Shown in pieces: positions 1 to 12,500 of a stretch of 64,000 bases of DNA. Made by a program: the position numbers and the translations under genes. How positions within the stretch are numbered: the stretch's first letter is position 1; the number at the start of each line of letters is the position of its first letter. Below the pieces are notes generated by a model. The model was not told the DNA's origin. It did not search any database and saw nothing but the letters and a program-made list of their open reading frames with translations. The stretch comes from Apostichopus japonicus (Eukaryota > Echinodermata > Holothuroidea > Aspidochirotida > Stichopodidae). The stretch is taken from the NCBI RefSeq assembly GCF_037975245.1, contig NC_092579.1:28342166-28406165 (forward strand), in the 5' to 3' direction.

Positions 1-2649
1 CTCTATGACCTGTATAGACGGTAATGTATCTATCGGGATTCACGATGCAACAAACACCGAGTATTTACCTGAAATGGCTAAACCTGCTTCACTATGGAAG
101 AGATCTGGCATCGTGGCCTCTCCATTCTGGTTCACATCTTTCTTATCTGGAAGGAAAGTTTAGAAAAGAAATGCACCATTAGTTTGGTTATTAATTTATT
201 GCTATCTACGATTGTTCTAAACAGGAATGATAACATGTTTGGACATTACGGTACTTTGTATTTTGTGATCTCGGCAGAAAATGAAACCTAACATTTTTGA
301 GTGGTTTTTTTTCAGCTATGTACATCACGGCTGACAGTAACCCAAAACTTGATCAAAAAAAAAAAAAAAAAAAAATGGCAAAAACATTTGACTATCAGTA
401 ATCAGTTTCATATGTGTCAATTCTATGGTTCAGTTTCTGATAATTTAAATGCCCTTCATATCTACATATATATGTTCAGATCATACAACTGTTAAGTGAA
501 TGGTCAACCAAGGTTACCACAGAAAACTAGTAATCAGTGCAAGAGAAGCAATGCAAAATCAATGAGGTTTAACTTCTGTTATTTAGTCTACATTAACCTA
601 TAATAGCTCTAGCAGACACATGCTGTGTGACCGAGACATGTACATTAACTTATGCCATATGAAAAGTCTGCAGTATAGTCATCTATTAAAAATATGATCA
701 GAAGCTGATTGTTTCCTTTCTCTCCTTCCCCTCTAATCCCCACCTTACCCCACCCAGCCCCCTCCCCCCATCCAAATAAAACAGAAAGAAAAGAATACAA
801 AACCACACTACAGATTCTACAATACCAAAGAGCACCCACCCCATCAACCTTGAAGGGTAAATCTCATCCTGTTTGATCGCAACATGGCAAATCCATTCTC
901 TCCCCCACCCCCCCCCCCTTTTATGTCCTCCCATCTCCCAAAAGCTTTGAATGAATTCATGATATTAAACAAATACATGAATTCTTTTAATTTCAGTTAT
1001 CTGGTGGGCAAAGTTCATTCATATCTTACGTTCATTCACCCTTGTACGATTTCTCAAGATGATTGCATTTTTTATTATGAGCCAAAACTGATCAAATCAC
1101 AAAGAAAGCTTACAGTGAAGAGAGACACCCCTCCATTTGGAAGTGAATACTGTATACCCTTTCAATAAACTTGTGACCATAATGACCATAATCAAAATTC
1201 AGATGCACCATGCTATTAATTTAGAGCCTATGGTAGAAGCATTTCTATAAAAGGGGAAAAAAAATTTGCTTGACCCATACAAAGACATGATGTAGAATGT
1301 ATAAACCAAGGTGGACAAATGAAAATAACAAATAAATATTTTTGATAAAATCAATTTTTTAATATTAACTTGGCAAGAGCGTGGCAACAGCACTAGGCAT
1401 TATTTGAAAACTACTAAAAGAAGCAAAGTGAGATTATGATGAAAAAGAAACTGAATATTTTGCAAACAGAATTTTTTCAACTTGGCCGGATAACATTGTC
1501 AGTTCTGTTAGACAGGGCAGACTTTTCAAACATATCCATGAATCATAAAATGTGACCAGCAGCATTTATCGTTCAAAGGTACCCTTTCAAAAAAAGATGA
1601 TATTTTACAAAAATCTGTTGCAAAGTAAGGAATTTTAAGTGGAACCTCACAAAAATATTGCGGCAGTAAAAAAATTGTAATTTTATTCTCACGAGCAAAG
1701 ATTTTCATCAGAATTTCTATTGTTGTGAACTGATTTCTCTTTTGCATAGAAGTCTAATTTCTTCTTATGGGTAGAAGAGGTAAGTTTTTATATATTTGTT
1801 AATGATTTTAATGTTCATTCTTGTCGGTCACATGAAGATGACTGACAAAGCTTGAACCTGGAAATGTGAAACCGGTAACAGATATTGGAAAACATACTTT
1901 TATGACAAATGAAACTCCTAAACTTGCCTTTAGTGAATATAAACAGGTCAAAACTACAAGACTAAGAGAGCAGAAGAAGAACAAAGGAACAATGAAACAA
2001 AGACAAGAACAGATGATGCAGCAGCTTGAAGATGGCAAGGCAAAGAATTGAGGCAAAATGGAGTCCTACCCCTCCCCCCCCAACTAGCACCCCATCCCCC
2101 TAGGCCCCATGAAGGCTTAAATATTGATACATGCAAATCAACTTGGGGGACAAAAGAACTTGTGCCATAAATTTGGTTTGAAATGTGCTACCCACTGCAT
2201 GTGTAAATTTGTTGCTTTTTCCTACGAAAAGAATGAGGAGCGTTTGTACCTCTGTATGGAATGTTGCTGGTACTTGATCAATGAGGGATTTTTTTTTAAT
2301 TCTACTGTATGGAGCAATGTGACTGATGATAATGGTTTTAATGTGGATGTGACTATAACTACAGTTCCCTCCCCCCCCCCACCCCCCAACTCCTGCATTC
2401 TTTTTCAAGCTGGAGAATGTGTTCTTGCTTCATACACTTCCGGAGAGACATAACCGAACAATCTCTTTGCTATAAACTTTGAGTCAATGAGTTTAAATAG
2501 TCTCACAGAAGAAAGAGTTGCATCCGAGATTTTCTATTCTTGAATTCTATCCTTAATTCTGCTTTGCTAAGAAATCCCTGTTTAATACTTGACATCAAAA
2601 TGTGTTAGTTTTTGGGTGACTTTTGCAAGACCAAAATAAAAATATTGCT
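1..2649. other. Downstream flank: no supported gene
   Basis: Only short, unrelated open frames and simple sequence: an A-run near 356-375, C-rich tracts near 902-917, 2075-2100 and 2370-2390. The open frames across the C-rich tracts are low-complexity. It may hold a longer LMTK 3' UTR. Confidence 0.6.
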
Positions 2650-2655
2650 TTTATT
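2650..2655 (-). terminator. Candidate LMTK poly(A) signal
   Basis: AATAAA on the minus strand, 229 bases past the stop codon, with no intervening copy seen. It would give a short 3' UTR. Longer 3' ends using sites further down cannot be excluded. Confidence 0.35.
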
Positions 2656-2883
2656 TTCAGGTAACTGAAGAAAAGATCCCATGAAGAAAAGGAATTATAG
2701 CAGAAACTGGTAACAAGACATCCACCTCATATAAGTTTTGTTTCCTATCAGGCAATGCTTGCTGTGTTAATTAGATATCTAAACTACTGGAGAAGTTTCA
2801 TATTGAGTGTGTGTGTGGTTAGTGTGCACTGCTCCCCTGCAATGTGAATGGATTTTGCTTTTAGTTGCATAGCTCAATTCTTT

Positions 2884-3595
2884 TCACTGACCGTCTGTGA
2901 TGCCTGCCACAGCATCTTCCTCTTCATTTTCATCCTCTGCTTCATCTTCCTTAGCACCCAGCGATGCGATGGTTTCGTCCATCATGGACTCGACTAAGGT
3001 GTTGAAGGATTCAACATCCGTCGAGTTGTCCCCATCCTCGGGCTGCGACTCCAAGAAACTGGAGGTCGCGGTCACGTAACTGTTGGAGGTGTCGCTAATC
3101 GGCCGGGTTCTGTCCTGACTCAGAACAGCTGGAGAGGGCATCGGAGTGCTGGTTTCAAATGGTTTGTCCCCACCCTCCCCAAACTTACCCTCTGTGTCCA
3201 TGAGGTCCTTCAAGAGTGGCTTGGCATCGGGAGCCTTCTCTGGAGTCTGCTCTTTCTTCTCCTCTTCCGCTCTCGGTGCAAACTCTTCAAACTGGGAGAA
3301 CGGGTTCTCTCGCATCTGGTGTTCCTCAGGGGTGACCGATATCTCTTCCTCCACGAAATTAGACTCAAAGGTCTTATCTTCATCCACCTTCCTTTGAGGA
3401 GACGGCACCTCGATGCTGGACTCTGACGACACATCTCCTCGCGTGGCGGCGGGTTTTAGGGCGTTCCAGCGGGATTCGAAGTCGTCTTTGTTGAGCTGGT
3501 CCTTGTAGCTCTTCAGGTGATGCATCAGGTCATGGACTTCTTTAGTCGATGGACGGTCATCTTCGTTGAGCCAGCAGAACATCATAGTTTCAAAC
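2884..3595 (-). CDS. LMTK: LMTK exon 11: end of kinase domain and C-terminal tail
   Basis: The acceptor is GTCTCACAG and the TGA stop is at 2886-2884. It encodes residues 402-637. The first part ends the kinase domain (M-M-F-C-W-L-N-E-D-D-R-P, then E-V-H-D-L-M-H-H-L) and the conserved D-F-E-x-x-W-N-A-L-K-P. The remaining 190 or so residues are acidic, rich in Pro, Ser and Glu, and probably disordered, ending in a Glu/Asp-rich stretch. I see no obvious R/K-V-x-F phosphatase-docking motif. The open frame runs on upstream to 3675, but that part is intronic. Confidence 0.92.
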
Positions 3596-6500
3596 CTGTG
3601 AGACAAGGGCAGAAAGATAACAGTAAAAAGACAGAAGAAGATCATAACTCTCATGCTTTTTCCAAGATGGTACAATTTTTTTTACTATTTGATGGTAAAT
3701 TCTCTAAGGAACTTCTCTAAGGAAATTACAGTAACTGATTCTGTGACTTGTAAAATGTGCCTAGTATATAAAAAAATATCTCCAAATATTAAAGACTGAT
3801 TAAACTAAACTCTATGGCATGAAGTGATGCTTAATCCTCTGGTGTGTTTATTGAGGGGGTGGGGTGGGGGGGAACAGGGGGAAAAGGAGAGTGCAACGAA
3901 TATGTGGACACAGGTAAGGAAGGCATTGTCTAAATAATTCAATTTGAATACCAAGGGACTAGGAGAACCAAAGTATCATCTAACAGATGTTCAAAACAAA
4001 GTGACATTACTAACCATCTATCTGCATATTTCATGGCGAGGTTAGGTTTGTCCAACTGGATCTGTCTCTCTCGGACAATCTTCTGTAGAACCTCCTCGTC
4101 GCTCATGTTGGCGTAGGGCATGTCCGCACCGGTGGACAACTCCAGCATGATCACTCCAAAAGACCTGCAACAACAAAAAATTACCCAAACATGTAATCAG
4201 AAACAATAAAGGCTTTATTACAAGGGTAGAGTCTAAGCACAAGATTATTCTCACATCTCAAAATGATGAAGGTTGGACTATATGACTGGTGTCTTCGGTA
4301 CTTGTGGCAGAGGAAGGGGAACGACACACTGAAATTTGCATTTTTGTTGGTGCAGTTTTGACTGTCAGTAAATTGAAGCTATATATGACCCCCCGGGGTT
4401 AAACAAATAATTGGTTATCCATCTATTAGCACTGGGGCCATTTTAGGCCCTCATCTCGCACCCGTTGGCCCAACCCCCAATCCACCCAGGATCCAGCCGC
4501 TGAATATGGTTAGTCCCCCTGTGAGGCACAAGTTCTCTGGTAGTGTCAATTTTATATTTTGCCCAGAAAATTCAACTGCTGATCACTTTATCGACATGAC
4601 TGGAATACTCTTCAAACCCAAACAAGCAGAAGCCAATCATTTCAAAATCTGAAGTTAAATGTCCAAAACTGTTTTTTTTTGTCACCACGTTCTTTGCTAT
4701 AAAGTTAATATACAGTACCGATCAACCTGGACATTCCTTTCATGTTGTCCAAGCAGAACAGTTTGGTTCCAATAATGTTAAACGTATACAATGGACTGAA
4801 TACAATCAGTGCAAGTCAAAGGATTGTCCTTTTAAATTTTCTGATGGTTCACTTCTAGTTCAAGAAATAACAGTCATAATTTGGATCCACTAGACAGTTC
4901 TGTACGATTCAGTCTTGTATTTCGCAAAGCAGTTTGAGTTCTAACCAAGCACTTTCTCCCATGGAGTAATACTGCAGGAGTGGCCTGCCCAAGGCTGTGG
5001 GGGGGGGACGATAGGTGCTGGCAGCAAATAAAAATGTATGCAGCTCTGCAAACTGACCAAATGTTTGACTGTTTGGTAATCTTCTTTGGTTCAATGTTAT
5101 CGCTCATTGCATCGATGACCTCCGGCGCCAACCATCTGATCGGAACCGCATGCCGTTCATCTTTGGTCATGTAGTAGTCGTTCTGTCATGAAAAAGAAAA
5201 TTAAAACTTTGATGAAACCTCACTCTGAACGATGAGTTGGTTCAACTTTGCAAAGAAATGTTTCAAAAAACACATCTTGTACCCTTCCCACTCCCCTCAG
5301 GGAAACCCCTGGTTAATGCCATTAAAAGAACTGTGAATAAATGTTTGTCAATGTTTAGAATCAAGTCAGGGGATCTGCAGTAATAATCTACTTATAAAGG
5401 GTAAATTAAGACTGGATGAATTAAAAAAAAAAATGGTTATTCTTACATACAATGCCAGACGTTTCAATCACATTGCAGCCTATCATCGTTTCAAACAGGA
5501 AAAATTCCCAAAGGGATTCGCGCTGCACAGAAATATGATTAAGCTGATATGTTTTTGGTCCTGTCAGGCACTTGATTTGTTTTCAGAGCCGTTCTCCAGA
5601 TATGCTTTGTGATCATATTAGGTAACTTGCTCAACAATTTTTCCTTATCCCATTTCCAGCTTTCATCTTAGTGATGAATTTTTTTTTTTTTTTTGGTGAC
5701 GGTAGATATGCTTTACATTCCAATTGAAATGCTCGATTTGATGTCTCATGAATGATGATCAGCAGAAAGGCAATTAATTTAAGCGGCGCTGTTACATAAT
5801 ACATGCGATCGTTACTGCGATGCGGTAAAAATGAAAGATCCTTCTCCATATACTGGTGGTGTCTACGAGTGTCGGACAGTGACTTCCTGGGTAGGAAGAT
5901 TGGAAGAAACACACGGACTGTCATTTTGCCTGATGGATGAGAGAAACTTTTGATACAATTCTGTATGGACCCAAAGAGCGCTGCGGCCGCAGACAGAAAT
6001 GTAAAGTTATATCACAGAAGCAGGTAATATTCTACGAGCGTTCGCCTTTAAATCCCACTGATTTAGTTTACGGCTGTTATTAAGTTGTTATTATATGCAT
6101 ATTTTGGGGGTTCCAAAGGGGTATTAACACCTTTAAATGTGATAAAACCTCATAAAGAAATGATCAGTTCAGTTGATTCATGAATGCAATCAATGAGGCA
6201 TCCACATAAAAATGTGTGAGAAATATCCAATTTTCCTTTCTTCACAAACAAGGCTTCTCTCACACACACGCACCCACGCACGCACAACACCCCCCACAGA
6301 TACTGTGTATTACACACCCATACCTATACTTACACAATTACACCATCATGATTATTGCAAAGGCTACATTTTTACATTGAGAAACAAAGAGATAAATGAC
6401 TAAAGACACATATTTTATTGAAATGTCTTGTACCTTTCTTTCGGGGCAAATAGGAAAGACACGGTTGGTTGGTCGGTAAGGGGGAGACAGAAAAGGGAAA

Positions 6501-9500
6501 CATGACATTGACTTTTAAATTATTCAATAGTTGAGGATTCGAGAGGGCATTTCACAGCTCTGCTTGCATACAGTATCTGCTTCAAACAGCATCCGGCTTT
6601 TATTACATAAACCAAAAACAATGTAATAGGAAACATTGACCGGCTTGCATGTTGTTAAAGACAGAAATTTGCAAGGTTATCGGTACTGCCTGCAAATAGG
6701 CTAGAAAGTTAAAAAATGGTCACTCATATTGAAATTTCAACAAAGGCTCATTTTTACTAAAACTATCAAAGCATTCCCCTCCCTCTCTTTCTTAATGTCT
6801 CGGGGCAAAAAAACTTGCATAGTCGGATCATCTGGAAAGTACTTTGGAGAACTTTTTAGTTAGTATTTCAAGCCCTAAAAGTCTAAGGCAATAATCTGTT
6901 GATGACCTTGAAAAGACCAATGAACTTCCCGCAAATAGTAAAAACACAACAAAAGAACATTTTTCAAATCTCCCCATCAAATTTAATCCGTTTTGCAATA
7001 CTTCAGGCTAATATTCGTTGTTCGCTTTTGAAATAATTTTCATACATATTTCTTTTTTTGCAATTTTCCAGTTGGTGACTTCCGACTTCAACTTTAACTC
7101 GACAAATCTTGCCATCTCATCTCATTTGCAACCTCCTCGGCGCATTCCTCGGTGAATTGGCATCATGGAAATCCGTTGGGTCGATGTTTAATAATATTTC
7201 AGATATTTAATCTTCCTTGTCATGCCATATTCCTTTTCCTTTCCGCCATCCCCATTAAAAGCTACGAGTTTGTCGTGCCGTCACATGATTCGAATGTTCA
7301 TCGAACCTTCCTCCTTTGAGCGAGCTTTTCTTTCCATCTCTCTCTCTCCGTCTCTTGCGAATACGAAACATTTCTCTCTCGGCATAAAAAGGTTTAATGC
7401 TGATATGACGTGAAGATAATAACTCAAAACAAAAGGATCAATCTAGTTTATTGATGTTGATTTATTGCAAAATGCATCTGAAACTAGATCTTTTGCATAT
7501 TTTTGGTGACTTGACTACCAGTTTGTGTCTCTCAAATTTATGTGTTTCAGCACATTTGTCAAAAATATTGCACATACTTTTTTTTGCATGGCAAAAAATT
7601 TGGAATGTTTTTGAAGATCTTTTTGAAAAATTAATCTTGCCAATTGATCAGTGCAGTTACTGGTTTATATGTTGATAAGAAGGTAGGGGGGAGGGGAGGT
7701 GGAAGGGGGAGGTGAAGATATGCATATGTATAACATTGGTGTAAGCTTTCCAGCCCCCTCCCTCTCTAATCACACACACACCAGCAGGCGGTCCACATCA
7801 TAGAAAGTAAAAATAACATTCAATTTATATCCTTAGAGAAATCCCCATCCCTCATCATAAATCAAGTGAGAATGATATTTACTTACAGGGTATTTCTCTA
7901 GAGAGGTGCCGTAATCACCAATCTTGATGACATCGTCTGCACAAACTTGGCAATTCCGTGCAGCCAGATCTCTGTAAAATTCAAATGTGATTGAAAACTT
8001 GGTTCAAAATTAGATGATAAATAGGTCATAGTTAAATTTCAGAACTGAAGTTTAGCTTTGGTTCATTATCCCAAGCTGATCAATTAATAAAATAAAAAAT
8101 AACAACAAATTCATACAAACAATTGTATCTCTTGGTATGCTGCTGCTTACATACTATGTAACTGAACCGAAACAGACACATACAAATACACACAGACACA
8201 CCCAAACCAATTTGAATTTGTTGATATGGTGTGAATTGGTCATTGGGAATTTTTGCGAGGCAATGAATAATGCAAACAGATACAAACAATTTTTGTATTT
8301 GTTGGTATGTTGTGACCTTCATGCTATGTAACTTTACGCGCCCTCCCTTTTCCCTTCCCAAAGAATGTGCACATGTTAAGATGCTTGTCCAAATGGACAC
8401 TACTTAACATCCGGAAAGAATTTGTAGCTTCAGGCCATAAGACATTCAGAAACATCATCCAGGAAATGTGCCTGCCAATATTTAACATGCTATAATACTG
8501 CACAACCAATAAAGAACCATAGACAACAATCATTTGTGAATGTTGCTACTGTATCATCATATCATTTTGCGAAATAGATGCACAAACGTGAGATGTTTTC
8601 TTTCCAGAACATTTTGTGGGAAAGATTGCACCTGTATGATTTATGTCAATATGTACATTAAAACTAATATACACATGTATGAGACAGAAAATGGCCAAGA
8701 ATAAAAATTTTAAATGTCATTCAAATGAGCGTCAAAAGACCTAAGTTCTCTCGGCATTTGAAATGGATTATTTTGAGTCATACCCCTGTTAAGAAGTTGT
8801 GGAGGAAGAAATAATTGATTGTGGTCTTCTAAAAGAACTTGGAATTAGCAACATGATAGTGTTTGGGAGCCTCAAAATGTGTCAAAGATGGCACTGTAAC
8901 CGAGGTAAATGAGACATGATCGTATCAAAGATTGAAGCACATACAAGGGGGCACACTACAACTTGTGGATAAAAAACAAAACATTTATTGAAAGCTAGTG
9001 GACCTCTCCATTAAGTTTTAATTGCCATCTATGAGGCCGCTTGTGTATTTCAAAGTTAATTCTTCTTTTTATTAGAAAGTGTGTTGACTATCAATTTAAC
9101 ATTACCTTCTTACATTTAGATTAATCACACTGGCAAGAAACTGAAATACCTATCATTCACATCTCTCCAAGAAATATTACAAAAGGCAAGTTACAGACTC
9201 ATCTGGAATTTATGAAGCGTTACCGGAGACAACCTCGCTCTTTGCTGATGGTGAGCAATGACAAGTCGACAACTACATTAAACTTGGGCTGAATAAGCTT
9301 GTTTAAATGGTTTAATTAGCAAAGAGCTAGAATATGCTAGAGAGTGAGATATTGACCAATCACTACAGTCTACACCCGAAACATTTTACTTCCCTTCCCT
9401 ACACTCCCTTCCACCCCCACACACCCTTCCCCTCACACTCCTCCCCCTCCCAAACCTTCACATTTTTTTTACTGAATGTATGAAAATACAGTCAGAATCT

Positions 9501-12500
9501 CCCAGACAGTACTTTTGAAAACCTTTGGCAAATTTTAGCATAACTGCAGCTAACTTTTGAAGCCGAAACTGGTCACATTAAAGGAGGATAGTTTTTGGTA
9601 TTAATCCATTGAAAGATACAAAATTATAAATGCTCTTTCAAATTATGTTTTCAAGGCAAAGATGAAAAACTTTGTCCAACTTGATCACTTTTATACTGTA
9701 ACATTGCTCCCAAAATACACAACACCACACCAGACATTTGTTCACCAGATTAAAAAGTCAAGGGAAGAATACACTTTAGAACACCCCCTTCTCCTCCCTT
9801 TCCCACCCCCCCCCTCAACCTCACCACATTTAAACCAGTACAAACTGATATTATGGTTACAATTAAGCAATATTCCGGTTTATTTCTGGCATTACTTCTT
9901 TAAGGCCCCATAAAAATGTCTTTTCATGCCAATAATATTGAAATTTTAAACTGTAAATGACATAACTTTGTCAAATTCTTTAATAATTTCTCAATTTGTT
10001 GCGAACTCCTTGTTTTAAATTTCATGTCAGTGAATGATTTTACTACGATTGTAAACTGATTCGCTGATCGTAAACTGATTCGCTGACAGAGTTCTCCGTA
10101 AGAAATTGTTACAAAATGAGGAACCTTTAGAAAAGAGGTAATGGAAATGACAAAAGTGTGCACTGATTTTGGAAGCTACAATACAGAGATGAAACATAGT
10201 AGATCCTTTTACAGCATGTGTGGACTAAAGAAGACACTACCATATTGCTTAGCTTGGTGGGAGTTAAGAAACTTTAACTTCTCTCCATTTGTAGTTTGAA
10301 AAAAAAAAAATTGCATCATTTAAAAAAAAATGACAATGTTGGCTGGTTGGACAATATCTCATAAACCACTGACTACATTTCCATTCATAAATTGGATAAC
10401 ATATAAAACAGCACTTTGACTTGAATTTTTTCTCTTTTGAAAGTTTGGATGAAAACCTCATATTACCTTTACCAGTCACATGTAACTTTTCATTTCAAAT
10501 ATTTCATTTCACAGGTCAAAATTTAACTTGATTTTTTTTTTAAAAGTATCTTTCCAAGGAATAAGATATTTAAGCAATCAGCTTTCTTTCCATCACAATG
10601 ATTCTCATCATCAAGTCATGACTCTTCCTTTTTGAGCAACTTCCTGCCCCGAGGAAATCTCTCTTATAATTACTCACAATCTAAGGGCCAGCCATGACAG
10701 AGACACCTTTGACTATATCAGACTGACAGACTACAGTATTTGCATAAAAATTATACAAAAGGAAAACTAAAAGTCTAAAACCTCATGCTAGAACCTCATA
10801 AATCTTTCATTATGTCTTTGCGAATTGAGGAAAATCCGAAAACTAAAGGAAGTAAGAAACCCGCCCTCCCCCCCCTAAAATATCTCTATGGAAATTGTTT
10901 ACTGTAACTACACAGTCCAATGAAACTAATCATGGGCTCTTATTCTGGTAATCACTTTCATAATTGAACTCATTCAGGAAAGAGAAATGTGAACGTAAGT
11001 ATAAGGGGAAATAAAGGTCACGCTTTTTCTTTGAACAATTTTATCAAACCTGCTGAGAATTATTCAGACATGGATATTGAACACACTAAGATATCCTTGC
11101 TAGATTTTCTTCCTCTCTTTCCCCTACGACATGAATACTAATTAGCGAATATTAAATGATTCCCTTCAAGGTTGAATGTTCTCAGGGACATTCACAAGTA
11201 AACGAGAAATTTCAAAACATTCCTCAGGTGTTGAATATGACACTTTTCTATTAATGGAAAGGCTAATAAATGGAGTCGATACCTGCGGGATTTGAGTTTT
11301 ATCAATGGCTAGTAATGAAATTTTGTTTGAGCAAAATACAGTAAATGCCAAATCCATTTTATAATAAAAATTACAAACATGAACTACGATACCATAAGCA
11401 TACGGTAATATACTATCTACAAAATCTGTAGTTACAGTACGTCTAATTATATCAGGCTTTGAATAATTTTGACGTTTCACTGACTTTGAAAGCTACAATA
11501 CAGAGATGAAACATAGTCAATCCTTTTACAGCATGTGTGGACTAAAAAAGATTGCTTAGCTTGGTTCCGGTAGTTAAGAAACTTGAACTTCTCTCCACTT
11601 GTACAGTAGTTTGAAAAAAAAAATTGCATCATTTTAAAAAAAAATGACAATGTTGGCTGGTTGGACAAAATCTCATAAACCACTGACTACATTTCTATTC
11701 ATAAATTGGATAACATATAAAACAGCACTTTGACTTGAAATTTTTCTCTTTTGAAAGTTTGGATGAAAACCTCATATTACCTTTACCAGTCACATGTAAC
11801 TTTTCATTTCAAATATTTCATTTCACAGGTCAAAATTTAACTGTTTTTTTTTTTAATTTTTAGTTAATCTACATGAGTTTTTACACTGAACAAAGTGTAC
11901 ATAATGTTGAGACCCAAAAGAACGAGGATCACATTTACTTCCTGAATTCTCGTCAAATTGTCAAAACTCTAGAGGTTTGCGTGATTGTATTTACTTGCTA
12001 AATTCTCATCAAATCAAATCAAAAAAAAGTTCTGTTGGTTGGATCACTTGCAATCTTATTTGGACTATTACTAATTGATAAAATTTGGAAAAAAAAAGTT
12101 TGGAAGAAATGGGAAAACAAATATATAAAAAGAAATGCTTTTAATTTTGTCACTAATCACAAGACTGATGTGATTGCTGTGTAGTATGTTCTGGACTATT
12201 ATATCAGGTTTTTACCTTAAAGGGAAATGTTTTCAATATCCTTCTTTTTTTGGATTCTCCTCCTGTCTGGTAATTAAAAATGTAGCTTTAAGGGTCACAC
12301 CAGCTGCTTCCGATTTATCAATTTTGACTAACGTCGCAAATTTGCAAAACAAACCAAGGATATTACTTGGTCGTTAGCAGAAAAGGTTGCTAGTCGCCTA
12401 CTGCTACAGCGGTACATACTACCCGACGTGATACTAACATTTAAGAGAAGCTCGCCTCGACAGAACCAACATGCCCTTTGTTTAATAATAGAACGTGAAA

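Noticed and set aside
3596-3675. Apparent start of the last exon's protein at 3675
   Set aside because: It lies upstream of a clear GTCTCACAG acceptor at 3596, and the kinase sequence joins correctly only at 3595.
5631-5924. 97-codon minus-strand open frame in intron 8
   Set aside because: Runs through a T/A homopolymer (poly-Lys) and has no family match; exons 8 and 9 already join in phase.
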